From contig NZ_JALKAJ010000002.1 of assembly GCF_023015615.1 (NCBI RefSeq), positions 1 to 64,000 on the forward strand: DNA of 64,000 bases. Reading direction: 5' to 3'. The first letter of the stretch is position 1. Each line of letters begins with the position of its first letter. The translations under genes were made by a program, and so were the position numbers. Source of the stretch: Qipengyuania sp. S6317L1 (lineage in GTDB: Bacteria; Pseudomonadota; Alphaproteobacteria; Sphingomonadales; Sphingomonadaceae). Below are positions 39,190-49,281 of the stretch, piece after piece. Under the pieces are notes generated by a model, which saw only the letters and a list, made by a program, of their open reading frames with translations, did no database searches and had not been told where the DNA came from.

Positions 39190-39500
39190 TAGCCGACCTG
39201 CTCAGTGATATCGATCATTTCGCCTTCGGCGAGACGCACCACTGCTTTCTTGAAATCGGAACGCTTGTAGGGCTTGCCCCTCCAGCGCTTGGTTTTGCCT
39301 TTAACAAGGATGGTGTTCACTGAGACGACTTTCGTCGAATAGATCGCTTCCACCGCTTCCTTGATCTGCGGCTTGGTCGCATCATTCGCCACCTTGAACA
39401 CAACACCGTTCGATTCCGACGCCATGGTCGATTTCTCGGTGATGTGAGGGGCGAGGATCACGTCATAGTGCCGCGCGTCGACTGCTTCTTTCTTAGCCAT
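39189..39500 (-). CDS. rplW: 50S ribosomal protein L23
   Basis: 103 residues. [19 protein letters not shown], the extended loop [21 protein letters not shown] and the exit-tunnel location make it L23, the main docking site for chaperones in bacteria generally. It overlaps rplD by 8 bases. Confidence 0.97.
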   Translation of the reverse strand: MAKKEAVDARHYDVILAPHITEKSTMASESNGVVFKVANDATKPQIKEAVEAIYSTKVVSVNTILVKGKTKRWRGKPYKRSDFKKAVVRLAEGEMIDITEQVG

Positions 39501-40116
39501 TGAAGCGCGCCTCCAGCTTTTCGACCGCGTCCTTGGTGAGGACCAGCGTGTCGTGGTTGAGAATGTCGTAGACGTTCGCGCCAGCAGCCGGGAGGACGTT
39601 GACGCCCTTCAGGTTGTTCGCTGCCTGCTTGAAGCCAGCGTCCACAGACTCGCCGTCGATCACGAGGACCTTGCCGGCAAAGCCGTGCTTGTCGAAGTGA
39701 GCTTTGAGGGCCTGCGTCTTGGCATCCTTCAGCGCGAGGCTGTCGACAACCACGAGACCGTCTTTGGCTTTGGTCGAAAGTGCCATCTTCAGACCCATCG
39801 CGCGAACTTTCTTGTTCAGCGACTGGTTGAAGTCACGCTTGCGCGCACCGTGGGCCTTACCACCACCGATAAAGATCGGAGCGCCGCGATCGCCGTGACG
39901 AGCGGTACCACCACCTTTTTGGTTGCCGTACTTCTTGCCTGTGCGAGCAACATCCGAACGCTCACGCGTTGGACGTGCCGTCCCGCGGCGATTTTCGAGC
40001 TGCCAAGTGACAACCCGGTGCAGGATATCAGCGCGAGGCTCTACACCGAACACATCATCATTGAGTTCGATATCGCCCGAGGCTTTCCCGTCGATTTTCT
40101 GGACCTTCACCTTCAT
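39493..40116 (-). CDS. rplD: 50S ribosomal protein L4
   Basis: 207 residues with [20 protein letters not shown], the tunnel loop of L4, and [14 protein letters not shown]. In E. coli L4 also represses the S10 operon; I see no proof of that here. It starts 3 bases after rplC. Confidence 0.97.
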   Translation of the reverse strand: MKVKVQKIDGKASGDIELNDDVFGVEPRADILHRVVTWQLENRRGTARPTRERSDVARTGKKYGNQKGGGTARHGDRGAPIFIGGGKAHGARKRDFNQSLNKKVRAMGLKMALSTKAKDGLVVVDSLALKDAKTQALKAHFDKHGFAGKVLVIDGESVDAGFKQAANNLKGVNVLPAAGANVYDILNHDTLVLTKDAVEKLEARFNG

Positions 40117-40119
40117 GGC

Positions 40120-40890
40120 TTAGCCCTCCTTATTTTCGTCAGCTGCAGGAGCATCAGCGGCGGGCGCTTCAGCTTCTGGTGCAGGTGCGGCATCTTGCGT
40201 TGCTGGACCAGCGGCCTCAACAACAGCGCCCGGGAACGGGAGATCATCGGAATGCTTGAGCTTCACAGCGTCGCGAACGAGCAGCCAGCCATTCTTCGAA
40301 CCAGGGACAGAGCCCTTAACGAAGAGCAAACCGCGATCCGCATCGGTGCGAACAATCTCGAGGTTCTGCTGAGTGCGCTGACGGTCACCCATGTGACCAG
40401 CCATCTTCTTGCCCTTGAACACGCGGCCCGGATCCTGACGGTTACCCGTCGAACCGTGCGAACGGTGAGAGATCGAAACACCGTGGGTTGCGCGAAGACC
40501 GCCGAAACCCCAGCGCTTCATCGCACCTGCAAAACCCTTACCTTGGGTGTGCCCGGTGATGTCAACCTTCTGACCATCCACAAAGTGCTCTGCACTGATG
40601 AGCGAGCCGACAGGCACAAGGCCGTCTTCGCCATCCACGCGGAATTCAGCCATACGAGCCTTGAGGCCCACGCCCGCTTTCGCGAAGTGCTCGCGTTGCG
40701 GTTTGTTTACGTTCTTTTGTTTTGCTTCGCCTGCACCCAGTTGAACAGCGAAGTAGCCGTCCGTGTCCTGTGTGCGGTGGGAAACGACCTGGCAATCTTC
40801 CAGCGAGAGAACGGTCACAGGCACGTGCCGTCCATCCTCCTGGAAGAGGCGGGTCATCCCAACCTTTTTCGCGATCACGCCAGTGCGCAT
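40120..40890 (-). CDS. rplC: 50S ribosomal protein L3 with an Ala/Pro/Glu-rich C-terminal tail
   Basis: 256 residues from the ATG at 40890 (AAGGAG upstream; the frame is open to a TTG at 40896). The core is typical: [42 protein letters not shown]. The last 35 residues (about [21 protein letters not shown]) are an acidic low-complexity tail absent from E. coli L3. A 252-base spacer separates it from rpsJ, with a GCCGAAG/CTTCGGC hairpin at 41058-41075. Confidence 0.96.
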   Translation of the reverse strand: MRTGVIAKKVGMTRLFQEDGRHVPVTVLSLEDCQVVSHRTQDTDGYFAVQLGAGEAKQKNVNKPQREHFAKAGVGLKARMAEFRVDGEDGLVPVGSLISAEHFVDGQKVDITGHTQGKGFAGAMKRWGFGGLRATHGVSISHRSHGSTGNRQDPGRVFKGKKMAGHMGDRQRTQQNLEIVRTDADRGLLFVKGSVPGSKNGWLLVRDAVKLKHSDDLPFPGAVVEAAGPATQDAAPAPEAEAPAADAPAADENKEG

Positions 40891-41142
40891 CGTCAATACT
40901 CCTTACAGAGGCACCCTTGAGACCATCCCAAAGGTGCGTGCCAACCCAAATTTTGAAACTGAGCCCCGTCTGGGCTGATGCCGCCCCTCTCCGGTTGGAG
41001 TGGTTTGGCGAGACGGAGGACTCAGCCCGGAAAGATCCGGCGGTATCCATATGTCTTGCCGAAGTTTCCTTCGGCGGGGCCAATGGCAGGCCCAAATTCC
41101 CGGTCAGTTTAACGCCCGGCCGACGGGCGGAGGCAAACGCGC

Positions 41143-41454
41143 TTAGGCGAGTTTGATCTCGACGTTCACGCCAGCAGCAAGGTCGAGCTTCATCAGCGCA
41201 TCGACGGTCTGGGCGTTCGGCTGCACGATGTCGAGCAGACGCTTGTAAGTGCGAACTTCGAACTGCTCACGCGACTTTTTGTCGATGTGCGGACCGCGGT
41301 TCACGGTAAATTTCTCAATGCGCGTTGGCATAGGAATGGGGCCACGAATAAGAGCACCCGTGCGACGTGCTGTATCTGCAATCTCACCAGTTGCCTGATC
41401 GAGAACGCGGTGGTCGAATGCCTTAAGGCGAATACGGATATTCTGTGCTTCCAT
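41143..41454 (-). CDS. rpsJ: 30S ribosomal protein S10
   Basis: 103 residues, [20 protein letters not shown] at the start, with [29 protein letters not shown]. First gene of the S10 block. It is 352 bases downstream of tuf, so it may have its own promoter. Confidence 0.97.
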   Translation of the reverse strand: MEAQNIRIRLKAFDHRVLDQATGEIADTARRTGALIRGPIPMPTRIEKFTVNRGPHIDKKSREQFEVRTYKRLLDIVQPNAQTVDALMKLDLAAGVNVEIKLA

Positions 41455-41806
41455 TACCTACTACCAATGCGAAAGAGCCAGAGAACAAAGTTTCGGGGAA
41501 CCTCGCCCTACAAAAAGTAAAAGGCCCGCCCTGCCCCTTCCCATCAAAAATGACGGATCCGGAATGGGAGGCCCCATGAATTTCGTTTCAACGGCAACGG
41601 AATCGCCGCTGGAGTTGGCGCGCGTATATCGAGGCTGTTGGATTCTGGCAACCCAGAAATTCCCTCAGATCGTCGCAATGCCGAAAAGCCGCACCTCCAA
41701 TCGGAAACTCCCAAGGGAAATAAGGCTTACATAATAAGAAGCCCGGCGCACTTTCGTGAGCCGGGCCCCATTATCTCGTTCAGACCCCGAAAGGCCTTAA
41801 GCCGAA
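41455..41806. promoter_or_regulatory. Gap between tuf and rpsJ
   Basis: 352 bases. It contains the terminator-like hairpin after tuf (41741-41766) and, nearer rpsJ, G/C-rich runs on both sides of an A-rich stretch that could house an rpsJ promoter or leader. I found no clear -10/-35 pair. No small gene or tRNA is visible. Confidence 0.5.
41741..41766 (-). terminator. Terminator-like hairpin after tuf
   Basis: GCCCGGC at 41741-41747 pairs with GCCGGGC at 41760-41766, with inner CAC/GTG pairs. On the minus strand it is followed by TTCTTATTAT, a T-rich tail. It probably attenuates or ends transcription from the str genes before rpsJ. Confidence 0.7.
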
Positions 41807-42982
41807 TTAGGCGGTGATTTTCGCCACAACGCCCGAACCAACGGTACGGCCGCCTTCACGGATCGCGAAGCGCAGACCTTCGTCCATAGCGATCGGAGCG
41901 ATCAGCTTGACGTTGATGGTCACGTTGTCACCAGGCATAACCATCTCGGTGCCCTCTGGGAGGATCACTTCGCCGGTTACGTCGGTCGTACGGAAGTAGA
42001 ACTGCGGACGGTAGTTCGCGAAGAATGGCGTGTGACGGCCACCCTCGTCCTTCGAAAGGACGTAAACTTCTGCAGAGAACTCGGTGTGCGGAGTAACCGA
42101 ACCCGGCTTCGCAAGAACCTGACCACGCTCGATTTCGTCACGAGCGACGCCACGTACCAGGGCACCGATGTTGTCACCAGCTTCACCGCGGTCAAGCAGC
42201 TTACGGAACATTTCAACGCCGGTAACAGTCGTTTTCGCGGTGTCTTTGATCCCAACGATTTCAACTTCGTCGCCAACGTTCACAACGCCGGTTTCGACGC
42301 GGCCGGTAACAACCGTACCACGGCCAGAGATCGAGAACACGTCTTCGATTGGCATGAGGAAGTCTTGGTCAACCGGACGCTCAGGCTGTGGGATGTAGCT
42401 GTCAACAGCTTCCATCAGAGCCTTAACGGAGTTTTCGCCGATTTCTGCGTCACGACCTTCGAGAGCAGCAAGAGCCGAACCCTTGACGATTGGAATATCG
42501 TCGCCGTCAAAGCCGTACTCGCTGAGGAGTTCACGAACTTCGAGTTCAACCAGCTCGAGAATTTCTTCGTCGTCGACCTGGTCAACCTTGTTCATGTAAA
42601 CAACGAGAGCAGGCACACCAACCTGACGTGCGAGCAGGATGTGCTCACGCGTTTGTGGCATTGGACCGTCAGCTGCGTTCACAACGAGGATCGCGCCGTC
42701 CATTTGTGCCGCGCCGGTGATCATGTTCTTAACATAGTCAGCGTGACCTGGGCAGTCGACGTGTGCGTAGTGACGTGCATCAGTTTCGTACTCAACGTGT
42801 GCAGTTGAGATGGTGATGCCGCGCTCACGCTCTTCAGGAGCTTTGTCGATGTTTGCGAAATCGACAGCAGAACCCATAACTTTGGTGATAGCCGCTGTCA
42901 GCGTCGTCTTACCGTGGTCAACGTGACCGATGGTGCCGATGTTGCAGTGCGGCTTATTACGCTCAAACTTTTCCTTCGCCAT
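41807..42982 (-). CDS. tuf: Elongation factor Tu
   Basis: 391 residues from [20 protein letters not shown], with the G1 motif [21 protein letters not shown] and NKVDQVDD of the GTPase domain and the kirromycin-site region intact. An ATG nine codons upstream exists, but the conserved start is this one. It is 95 bases after fusA with a hairpin in between. Many proteobacteria have a second tuf copy; none is in the window. Confidence 0.97.
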   Translation of the reverse strand: MAKEKFERNKPHCNIGTIGHVDHGKTTLTAAITKVMGSAVDFANIDKAPEERERGITISTAHVEYETDARHYAHVDCPGHADYVKNMITGAAQMDGAILVVNAADGPMPQTREHILLARQVGVPALVVYMNKVDQVDDEEILELVELEVRELLSEYGFDGDDIPIVKGSALAALEGRDAEIGENSVKALMEAVDSYIPQPERPVDQDFLMPIEDVFSISGRGTVVTGRVETGVVNVGDEVEIVGIKDTAKTTVTGVEMFRKLLDRGEAGDNIGALVRGVARDEIERGQVLAKPGSVTPHTEFSAEVYVLSKDEGGRHTPFFANYRPQFYFRTTDVTGEVILPEGTEMVMPGDNVTINVKLIAPIAMDEGLRFAIREGGRTVGSGVVAKITA

Positions 42983-43031
42983 TTCTCTAATAACCTTCTT
43001 ATTCAAATGTGCATTGTTAGCGGGGAGAAAA

Positions 43032-43056
43032 CGGCGCCCGCATCAACGTGGCGCCG
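43032..43056 (-). terminator. Terminator-like hairpin between fusA and tuf
   Basis: CGGCGCC at 43032-43038 and GGCGCCG at 43050-43056 form a stem; on the minus strand it is followed by TTTTCTCC. As tuf follows in the same direction it is probably a partial terminator or stabilising structure within the str operon. Confidence 0.6.
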
Positions 43057-43077
43057 CCCATAGAATGTGTTGCTCGC

Positions 43078-45210
43078 TTAAGCAAGCTTCTCCTTGACCT
43101 CTTGCGCCACAGCTTGCGGCACTTCGTCGTAGTGACTGAACTGCATGGAGTACTGAGCGCGCCCTTGGGTAAAGGAACGCAGCTCGTTCACGTAGCCGAA
43201 CATGTTAGCCAGTGGGACGAAAGCTTCGACAGCTTGTGCGTTGCCGCGGCTGTCTGTGCCCTGGATTTGACCACGACGTGAGTTGAGGTCGCCGATGACG
43301 TCGCCGAGGTAGTCCTCGGGGGTCACGACTTCAACCTTCATCACAGGCTCAAGCAGCTTGATGCCGCCCCGTTCAGCCGCTTCGCGCATCGCACCCTTAC
43401 CACAGATTTCAAACGCCACGGTGGACGAGTCGACGTCGTGATAGGCGCCGTCTGTGAGGTGGATGGTGAAGTCGATGATCGGGAAGCCGATGAGATAGCC
43501 GCTGTCGGCTTGCTCACGGATACCCTTTTCGAGGCTCGGGATGTATTCCTTCGGAATGTTACCGCCTTTGATGGAGTCTTCAAAGACGATGCCCTGACCA
43601 CGCTCACCCGGTGTGAAGGTCGCTTTGGCGCGGGCAAACTGACCCGTACCACCCGACTGCTTCTTGTGGGTGTAGTCGACGTCGATCGCACGACCCAGCG
43701 ATTCGCGGTATGCCACCTGCGGCGCACCAACGTTTGCTTCCACCTTGAATTCGCGCTTCATACGATCAACGAGAATGTCGAGATGAAGCTCGCCCATGCC
43801 CTTGATGATCGTCTGACCGCTTTCGTGGTCGGTGGTGACGCGGAAGCTGGGGTCTTCAGCCGCGAGGCGGTTGAGTGCGACACCCATCTTCTCTTGGTCA
43901 GCTTTGGTCTTAGGCTCCACCGAGAGCTCAATCACGGGGTCCGGGAATTCCATACGCTCGAGAATGATCGGCTTGGAAGCGTCACAAAGCGTGTCACCAG
44001 TGGTGGTTTCCTTAAGACCAGCGATCGCGACGATATCGCCAGCAAACGCCTCATCAATGTCTTCACGGTCATTGGAGTGCATAAGCAGCATACGGCCGAT
44101 TTTCTCTTTCTTGGCCTTCACCGAGTTCAGAACTGAACCCTTGGTGAGGTGACCAGAATAGATACGCGTAAAGGTGAGCGAGCCTACGAACGGGTCGTTC
44201 ATGATTTTGAACGCAAGCGCTGCAAACGGCTCGTCATCCGACGATGGACGCGCGGCCTCTTCATCGCTGTCAGGCAGAACGCCTTTAATCGCAGGGACGT
44301 CGATCGGTGACGGCATGTAGTCGATCACAGCATCGAGGAGAGGCTGAACGCCTTTGTTCTTGAACGCAGAACCACACAGGACCGGCACGAATGCCTGTTC
44401 GAGCGTACCCTTGCGAATAAGACGCTTGAGCTCCTGCGCTGATGGCTCGTTACCTTCGAGGTAAGCTTCCATCGCATCATCGTCCTGCTCAACAGCAAGC
44501 TCAATCAGCTTCTCACGGTACTCAGCCGCTTCGTCAGCCATATCGTCAGGGATCGGGCCGAACTCATAGGAAGCACCAAGGTCCTCGTTGTTCCAGATGA
44601 TCGAACGCTGGTTTACAAGGTCAACAAGACCCTTGAGCGAGCTCTCGATGCCGATAGGGAGATAAAGCACAGCCGGCGTGGCACCAAGACGATCGATGAT
44701 CGACTGAACGCAGTATTTGAAGTCTGCGCCGGTGCGGTCCAATTTGTTAATGAAGCACATCCGAGGAACGGAGTACTTGTCAGCTTGGCGCCAAACGGTC
44801 TCAGACTGAGGCTCAACTCCGGCAACGCCGTCAAAACATGCGACAGCACCGTCGAGCACACGAAGCGAACGCTCAACCTCGATGGTGAAGTCGACGTGCC
44901 CTGGGGTGTCGATGATGTTGATGCGGTGTTTTGGCGTGTTTTTACGCAGCTCTGCCGGATCGCCCATTGGGTCCATTTCAGGATCCTCAGGGTTCCAGAA
45001 ACAGGTCGTCGCAGCGGAAGTGATTGTAATTCCGCGCTCTTGTTCCTGCTCCATCCAGTCCATCGTCGCGCCACCATCGTGGACCTCGCCGATTTTGTAG
45101 GACTTTCCGGTGTAATACAGAATACGCTCGGTAGTCGTAGTCTTACCAGCATCGATGTGCGCCATGATGCCGATATTGCGATAGCGCTCCAGCGGATATT
45201 CGCGGGCCAT
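43078..45210 (-). CDS. fusA: Elongation factor G
   Basis: 710 residues from [25 protein letters not shown], with [15 protein letters not shown] and the NKLDRTGAD motif. Domains IV and V are complete. Drives translocation by GTP hydrolysis. The ATG at 45210 is used; an upstream in-frame TTG adds two codons. It is 129 bases after rpsG. Confidence 0.97.
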   Translation of the reverse strand: MAREYPLERYRNIGIMAHIDAGKTTTTERILYYTGKSYKIGEVHDGGATMDWMEQEQERGITITSAATTCFWNPEDPEMDPMGDPAELRKNTPKHRINIIDTPGHVDFTIEVERSLRVLDGAVACFDGVAGVEPQSETVWRQADKYSVPRMCFINKLDRTGADFKYCVQSIIDRLGATPAVLYLPIGIESSLKGLVDLVNQRSIIWNNEDLGASYEFGPIPDDMADEAAEYREKLIELAVEQDDDAMEAYLEGNEPSAQELKRLIRKGTLEQAFVPVLCGSAFKNKGVQPLLDAVIDYMPSPIDVPAIKGVLPDSDEEAARPSSDDEPFAALAFKIMNDPFVGSLTFTRIYSGHLTKGSVLNSVKAKKEKIGRMLLMHSNDREDIDEAFAGDIVAIAGLKETTTGDTLCDASKPIILERMEFPDPVIELSVEPKTKADQEKMGVALNRLAAEDPSFRVTTDHESGQTIIKGMGELHLDILVDRMKREFKVEANVGAPQVAYRESLGRAIDVDYTHKKQSGGTGQFARAKATFTPGERGQGIVFEDSIKGGNIPKEYIPSLEKGIREQADSGYLIGFPIIDFTIHLTDGAYHDVDSSTVAFEICGKGAMREAAERGGIKLLEPVMKVEVVTPEDYLGDVIGDLNSRRGQIQGTDSRGNAQAVEAFVPLANMFGYVNELRSFTQGRAQYSMQFSHYDEVPQAVAQEVKEKLA

Positions 45211-45339
45211 GTGCAATTCCTTAGTTCGAGTAGGGGGCCGCCTGAAAAAGCTTAACCAACAGGTCAGCGCCCCATATAGTTACGAATGTGACAAGCCCAA
45301 GACCACAAGTGCATTGAGGCCCGGGCTGTCCACATCCAA

Positions 45340-45810
45340 TTACCAGCGGTAGTGCGAGAACGCGCGGTTCGCATCCGCCATGCGGTGCGTATCCTCACGC
45401 TTCTTCACGGCGTTACCGCGGTTGTTCGCGGCATCCAGCAGCTCACCCGAAAGGCGCGCCGACATGGTCGTTTCAGGACGACCACGCGCTGCACCGATCA
45501 GCCAGCGAATGGCCAGTGCCTGTGCACGCTCGGGACGAACCTCGACCGGCACCTGATAGGTTGCACCACCAACACGGCGTGAGCGAACCTCAACCTGCGG
45601 CTTTACGTTGTTCAAAGCGTCATGGAACAGCTGAACCGGATCGGCCTTGGCTTTCGATTCAACCGCATCAAGCGCCGAATACACAATACCTTCTGCAACG
45701 GCTTTCTTACCGTCGAGCATAAGGTTGTTCATGAACTTTGACAGAACCTGATCACCAAACTTGGGATCGGGCAGAATGACCCGTTTCTCGGGACGACGAC
45801 GACGTGACAT
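45340..45810 (-). CDS. rpsG: 30S ribosomal protein S7
   Basis: 156 residues, [28 protein letters not shown], and the C-terminal [14 protein letters not shown]. It starts 135 bases after rpsL. The spacer contains a very long hairpin (45870-45926) in the position where S7 binds and regulates in E. coli. Confidence 0.97.
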   Translation of the reverse strand: MSRRRRPEKRVILPDPKFGDQVLSKFMNNLMLDGKKAVAEGIVYSALDAVESKAKADPVQLFHDALNNVKPQVEVRSRRVGGATYQVPVEVRPERAQALAIRWLIGAARGRPETTMSARLSGELLDAANNRGNAVKKREDTHRMADANRAFSHYRW

Positions 45811-45869
45811 CTTTTAAAACTCCTTTGGAGTGGTCACTCACATCCGTGAGCGCCCTTGCTGTGCCGGCC

Positions 45870-45926
45870 CTCTCCCCCGCCCTTCCACCCGGAATTTTAC
45901 CGGTATGGTGGAAGGGCGGAGGAGAG
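45870..45926 (-). promoter_or_regulatory. Long stem-loop between rpsL and rpsG
   Basis: CCGCCCTTCCACC at 45877-45889 is the perfect complement of GGTGGAAGGGCGG at 45907-45919, a 13-bp stem. One mismatch further out CTCTCC (45870-45875) pairs with GGAGAG (45921-45926). The loop holds CGG/CCG that can pair too. There is no T-run. It lies in the rpsL-rpsG intercistronic space, which in E. coli is the S7 translational operator. Confidence 0.6.
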
Positions 45927-45945
45927 TGCCGTCACAGCGCCTCAA

Positions 45946-46317
45946 TTACTTCGGACGCTTCGCGCCGTATTTCGAACGCGACTGCTTGCGGTCCTTGACC
46001 CCTTGCGTATCGAGCACGCCGCGAAGGACGTGGTAACGAACACCGGGAAGGTCGCGCACACGGCCACCGCGGATAAGCACAACGGAGTGCTCTTGCAGGT
46101 TGTGACCTTCGCCAGGGATGTAGGAGATCACCTCACGCGAGTTGGTGAGACGAACCTTGGCCACTTTACGCAAAGCGGAGTTCGGTTTCTTCGGGGTCGT
46201 CGTATAGACGCGGGTGCAAACACCGCGCTTCTGCGGGTTCTGCTCCATCGCAGGGACCTTGGACTTGGCCTTCTGCGGAGTGCGGCCCTTGCGGACCAGC
46301 TGGTTGATAGTTGGCAT
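45946..46317 (-). CDS. rpsL: 30S ribosomal protein S12
   Basis: 123 residues, [21 protein letters not shown] at the start and [20 protein letters not shown]. Lys43 is kept but position 88, Lys in E. coli, is Arg here ([13 protein letters not shown]). K88R is a known streptomycin-resistance change in other bacteria. First gene of the ribosomal supercluster; rpoBC is not directly upstream in this window. Confidence 0.97.
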   Translation of the reverse strand: MPTINQLVRKGRTPQKAKSKVPAMEQNPQKRGVCTRVYTTTPKKPNSALRKVAKVRLTNSREVISYIPGEGHNLQEHSVVLIRGGRVRDLPGVRYHVLRGVLDTQGVKDRKQSRSKYGAKRPK

Positions 46318-46749
46318 ATTAACTCACTTCGTTCGATGGCGACCCTTCCGGGCGCAAAACCGGTTCCCACTTTTGCTGAAGGGTGCGCGGCATATTGCCG
46401 AAACGCATCAGCGCAAGCGCGAACGTAAATTGGCGTTCAACGGAACCGGAGATGAAGAGAAGCAGTATCGTGGCATTCGCGAGTGGGTCCGGTCAAAGGC
46501 CGGGATCCAGCGAAAGCAGCACGAGCCTGAAACGCTCCACCCAGCACAATCAAAGCACCGGATTACTTTGCCGACCCATTTACCCGTGAAGGTATCAGGA
46601 GCCGCCAATGTTCAGCTCTATGTTCGAGTTAGGGGACCACCAAAGCGAGCCCTGCCCTCAGATGGAGGGGCGCTTAGGGGGATTCTTTGGTGGGGTCAAG
46701 GTGTCGAATTCTCTTTCGCTCTTCATCGCTTTCAAGCAAGGTCCATCCT
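46318..46749. promoter_or_regulatory. Divergent gap between rpsL and the nuclease-NTPase gene
   Basis: 432 bases that must contain the str-operon promoter and leader (minus strand) and the start signals of the plus-strand gene. CCACCAAAG at 46637-46645 and CTTTGGTGG at 46685-46693 form a 9-bp inverted repeat around an inner GCCCTC/GAGGGGC stem. I could not assign clear promoters. AAGG at 46738-46741 is the ribosome site of the plus-strand gene. Confidence 0.45.
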
Positions 46750-49191
46750 ATGCAAGCATCAATTGACATGAGCGAAGGTCGCGTCCGCCTCAAAGAGATC
46801 ATCGATCAGTTCCCAATGGATAGCGACCATTGGAACGAAGCTCAAAATCGGTTTCAGTTCATTGACCGTCTGCTGACAGAGTGTCTTGGGTGGGAGAAAC
46901 CCGACATTGAAGTTGAGACTTTTGACGATGGAGGCGGGCGAAGTGACTACAAATTAGGGCGGTCACAGGCAATTTTGGAAGCCAAGAAAGAAGCGCTACC
47001 TTGGACCCTTCTCCCAAATTCAGGGCCCAAAAACCTTTATAAACTACGATCACAAACTGACGCTTCTCCGCATCTAAAGTCGGCGGTAGAGCAAGTAATT
47101 CCTTACTGTGCTTTTCAAGGTGCGCAGCTAGCGGTGGTCTGCAATGGCCCTCAAATCGCAATTTTTCTCGCGTTTGGACCAGGCAAATCGCCGCTGGATG
47201 GGTTCGCATATATCTTTGACGGGTTTGACACCTATCTCAGGGAATTCCCTCTCTTGTGGAGCCTTTTGTCGCCGGAGGGTGTCGACGAAGAACGAGCGCA
47301 ACGCAACTTATCGGACAGGCAGAACATTAGAATCCCAGCGAAGGCCTCGGATCACATCCCAGAACCTCAGAGCTTTCGATATCGAAGCGATCTTCAAGAA
47401 GAGCTTCGCCAGCTTGGGTCATTTCTTTTAGAAGAAATCGAGGACAATCCGGAGTTACGACCCGAATTCTATAAGGAATGCTACGTCGCCATTGAGGCGA
47501 ACAATCGCAATCTGCTTCTGAGCAAACAAGCGATAACGTCGAGATACAATCGGGTTGATACTCATGGTTCGAAGCCTGCGGCCTTAGACTATGCTTCAAA
47601 GTCGGGACAAATAGCTGAGCAGGCATTTGTGGGTGCTGGCTCTCGACCAATAGTCGTCATCGGGGATGTAGGGGTTGGGAAGTCGTCCTTTTTTGAGAAC
47701 CTGTTCTTGAGCATTCCGAAGGATGACCACTCTCGAACATTATTCTTGACCATCGACCTCGGAACATCAGCAACCCTTACTGATGACATAAAGGAACACG
47801 TCCTAACAACTATACCTAACCTCCTCTATGATAATTATTCTGTAGATATTGAAGAGGCTTCATTTGTTGAGTCAATCTATCATCGAGAACTAGAGAGGTT
47901 TGACAACTCTTTGGAGGGACAGAACAAGGAGGCCGAGCCGCAATCCTACAAGCTTGCAAGAACAAGGTTTCTGCTGAAGAAGACTGCAGATCGTCCAGCA
48001 CACATTAAGCAATCACTCGCTCATTTGGCTCAGGGCCGAAATCAGAGAGTCATTATAGTTGTCGACAACGCCGACCAAAGATCATTCGAAATACAGCAAG
48101 ACGCTTTTTTGATTGCACAGGAGTTTGCAGCCACAAGGACAGTCCACGTTTTCGTGTCATTACGACCAAGCACTTTCTATTTGTCGAAAATGTCAGGGGC
48201 ACTTTCAGCTTACCAGAACAAAATTCTCACAATCTCTCCTCCACCAGCTGACGAAGTTATCAAAAGACGTCTGACTTTTGCTTTGCGGGTAGCGGAGGGG
48301 CAAGCCGCTCACGGCGCGCTCGAAAGCATTAGGTTTAATCTATCAAGTATTGTGCTTTTCTTGCGGGCGATGTTGCGGTCGGTCAGGTCCAACAAGAGAA
48401 TTCAGCAGTTCCTCGGGAACATTACAGGTGGAAATACCAAATCCGTGATCGAGCTCATCACGGGTTTTGTTGGTAGTCCAAATGTTGAAGCCAAAAAAAT
48501 TGTCGAACTTGAAGATGAATCGGGAAATTACCTTGTACCTTACCACGAATTCACAAAGCATGCCTTGCTAGGTCAGTATCGCTATTTCAACAGCGAGTCC
48601 TCATTAGTTGCCTGCAACGTGTTTGATGTTCATGCTAGCGACTCAAAAGAGCATTTTCTCAAGCCCTTGATTGTATCCTATTGTGCCTCAAACAGTGGAA
48701 GTAGGGACAATGACGGATTCTTTACTGGGGAAGATATTGAACGGGAAATGAAGCACCACGGATTTGACAGCAGACAAATTGGTCAAGCACTCCGGACGCT
48801 TGCAAACAAGAAACTTATTGAAACCCCTTATTCACACTACAGAGAGCTAAACGTTGCTGATGACATCGACCCCACAAGCTTCATCTACAGAGCGACTAGT
48901 GTTGGAATTTATCATGTCAGGTTCTGGGTAGGAGAGTTTTCATACCTTGATGCTGTCTCAATAGACACCCCGATTTTCGATCAGCGAGTTCGGAACGATT
49001 TGTCCAAATGGGCGTCCTCCTTCGACATAGCAATCAGACTAAAAAGGGCGGAACGGTTCCGAGACTATCTTACGAAGATCTGGGACGAAGCTAGCTTCCG
49101 CCCCCCTTACTTTGATTTCATGGCTGTACTTCAAGTCCGAGACGACGAATTCAACAGCGTCAGAAATGTCGTTAACAAGTACAAGTACTGA
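46750..49191 (+). CDS. Predicted nuclease-NTPase fusion: HsdR-N-like PD-(D/E)xK domain plus P-loop ATPase (candidate defence protein)
   Basis: 813 residues. The N-terminal 150 carry a PD-(D/E)xK-type site of the type I restriction HsdR N-terminal kind: Glu30 in NEAQNRFQFIDRLLTECLGW, Asp66, and Glu77-x-Lys79 in ILEAKKE. Residues about 300-540 are a P-loop NTPase: Walker A GDVGVGKSS (Lys311), Walker B RVIIVVDNAD (Asp439) and VFVSLRPSTFY. Around 653-690 a winged-helix-like stretch (FFTGEDIEREMKHH, then IGQALRTLANKKLI) follows. The 270 residues in between and the C-terminus are unassigned. No membrane segment or helicase motif is seen. The gene is visibly AT-richer than its neighbours, suggesting transfer. 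ATG at 46750 with AAGG upstream. Role in anti-phage defence is inference. Confidence 0.8.
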   Translation: MQASIDMSEGRVRLKEIIDQFPMDSDHWNEAQNRFQFIDRLLTECLGWEKPDIEVETFDDGGGRSDYKLGRSQAILEAKKEALPWTLLPNSGPKNLYKLRSQTDASPHLKSAVEQVIPYCAFQGAQLAVVCNGPQIAIFLAFGPGKSPLDGFAYIFDGFDTYLREFPLLWSLLSPEGVDEERAQRNLSDRQNIRIPAKASDHIPEPQSFRYRSDLQEELRQLGSFLLEEIEDNPELRPEFYKECYVAIEANNRNLLLSKQAITSRYNRVDTHGSKPAALDYASKSGQIAEQAFVGAGSRPIVVIGDVGVGKSSFFENLFLSIPKDDHSRTLFLTIDLGTSATLTDDIKEHVLTTIPNLLYDNYSVDIEEASFVESIYHRELERFDNSLEGQNKEAEPQSYKLARTRFLLKKTADRPAHIKQSLAHLAQGRNQRVIIVVDNADQRSFEIQQDAFLIAQEFAATRTVHVFVSLRPSTFYLSKMSGALSAYQNKILTISPPPADEVIKRRLTFALRVAEGQAAHGALESIRFNLSSIVLFLRAMLRSVRSNKRIQQFLGNITGGNTKSVIELITGFVGSPNVEAKKIVELEDESGNYLVPYHEFTKHALLGQYRYFNSESSLVACNVFDVHASDSKEHFLKPLIVSYCASNSGSRDNDGFFTGEDIEREMKHHGFDSRQIGQALRTLANKKLIETPYSHYRELNVADDIDPTSFIYRATSVGIYHVRFWVGEFSYLDAVSIDTPIFDQRVRNDLSKWASSFDIAIRLKRAERFRDYLTKIWDEASFRPPYFDFMAVLQVRDDEFNSVRNVVNKYKY

Positions 49192-49281
49192 CTTTTATCG
49201 TAGTGAAAGCTGTATTTCCTACACCCTAATATTCTGCAATATCCCCCGGTCCTTGCCCTTTGCGCCCCGCAGGACCGCCTC

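Noticed and set aside
39553..40920. Long plus-strand frame antisense to rplD and rplC
   Set aside because: It mirrors two certain ribosomal genes and shows no domain or ribosome site.
41455..41806. tRNA gene near tuf, as in some proteobacteria
   Set aside because: No cloverleaf or T-loop signature found in the gap.
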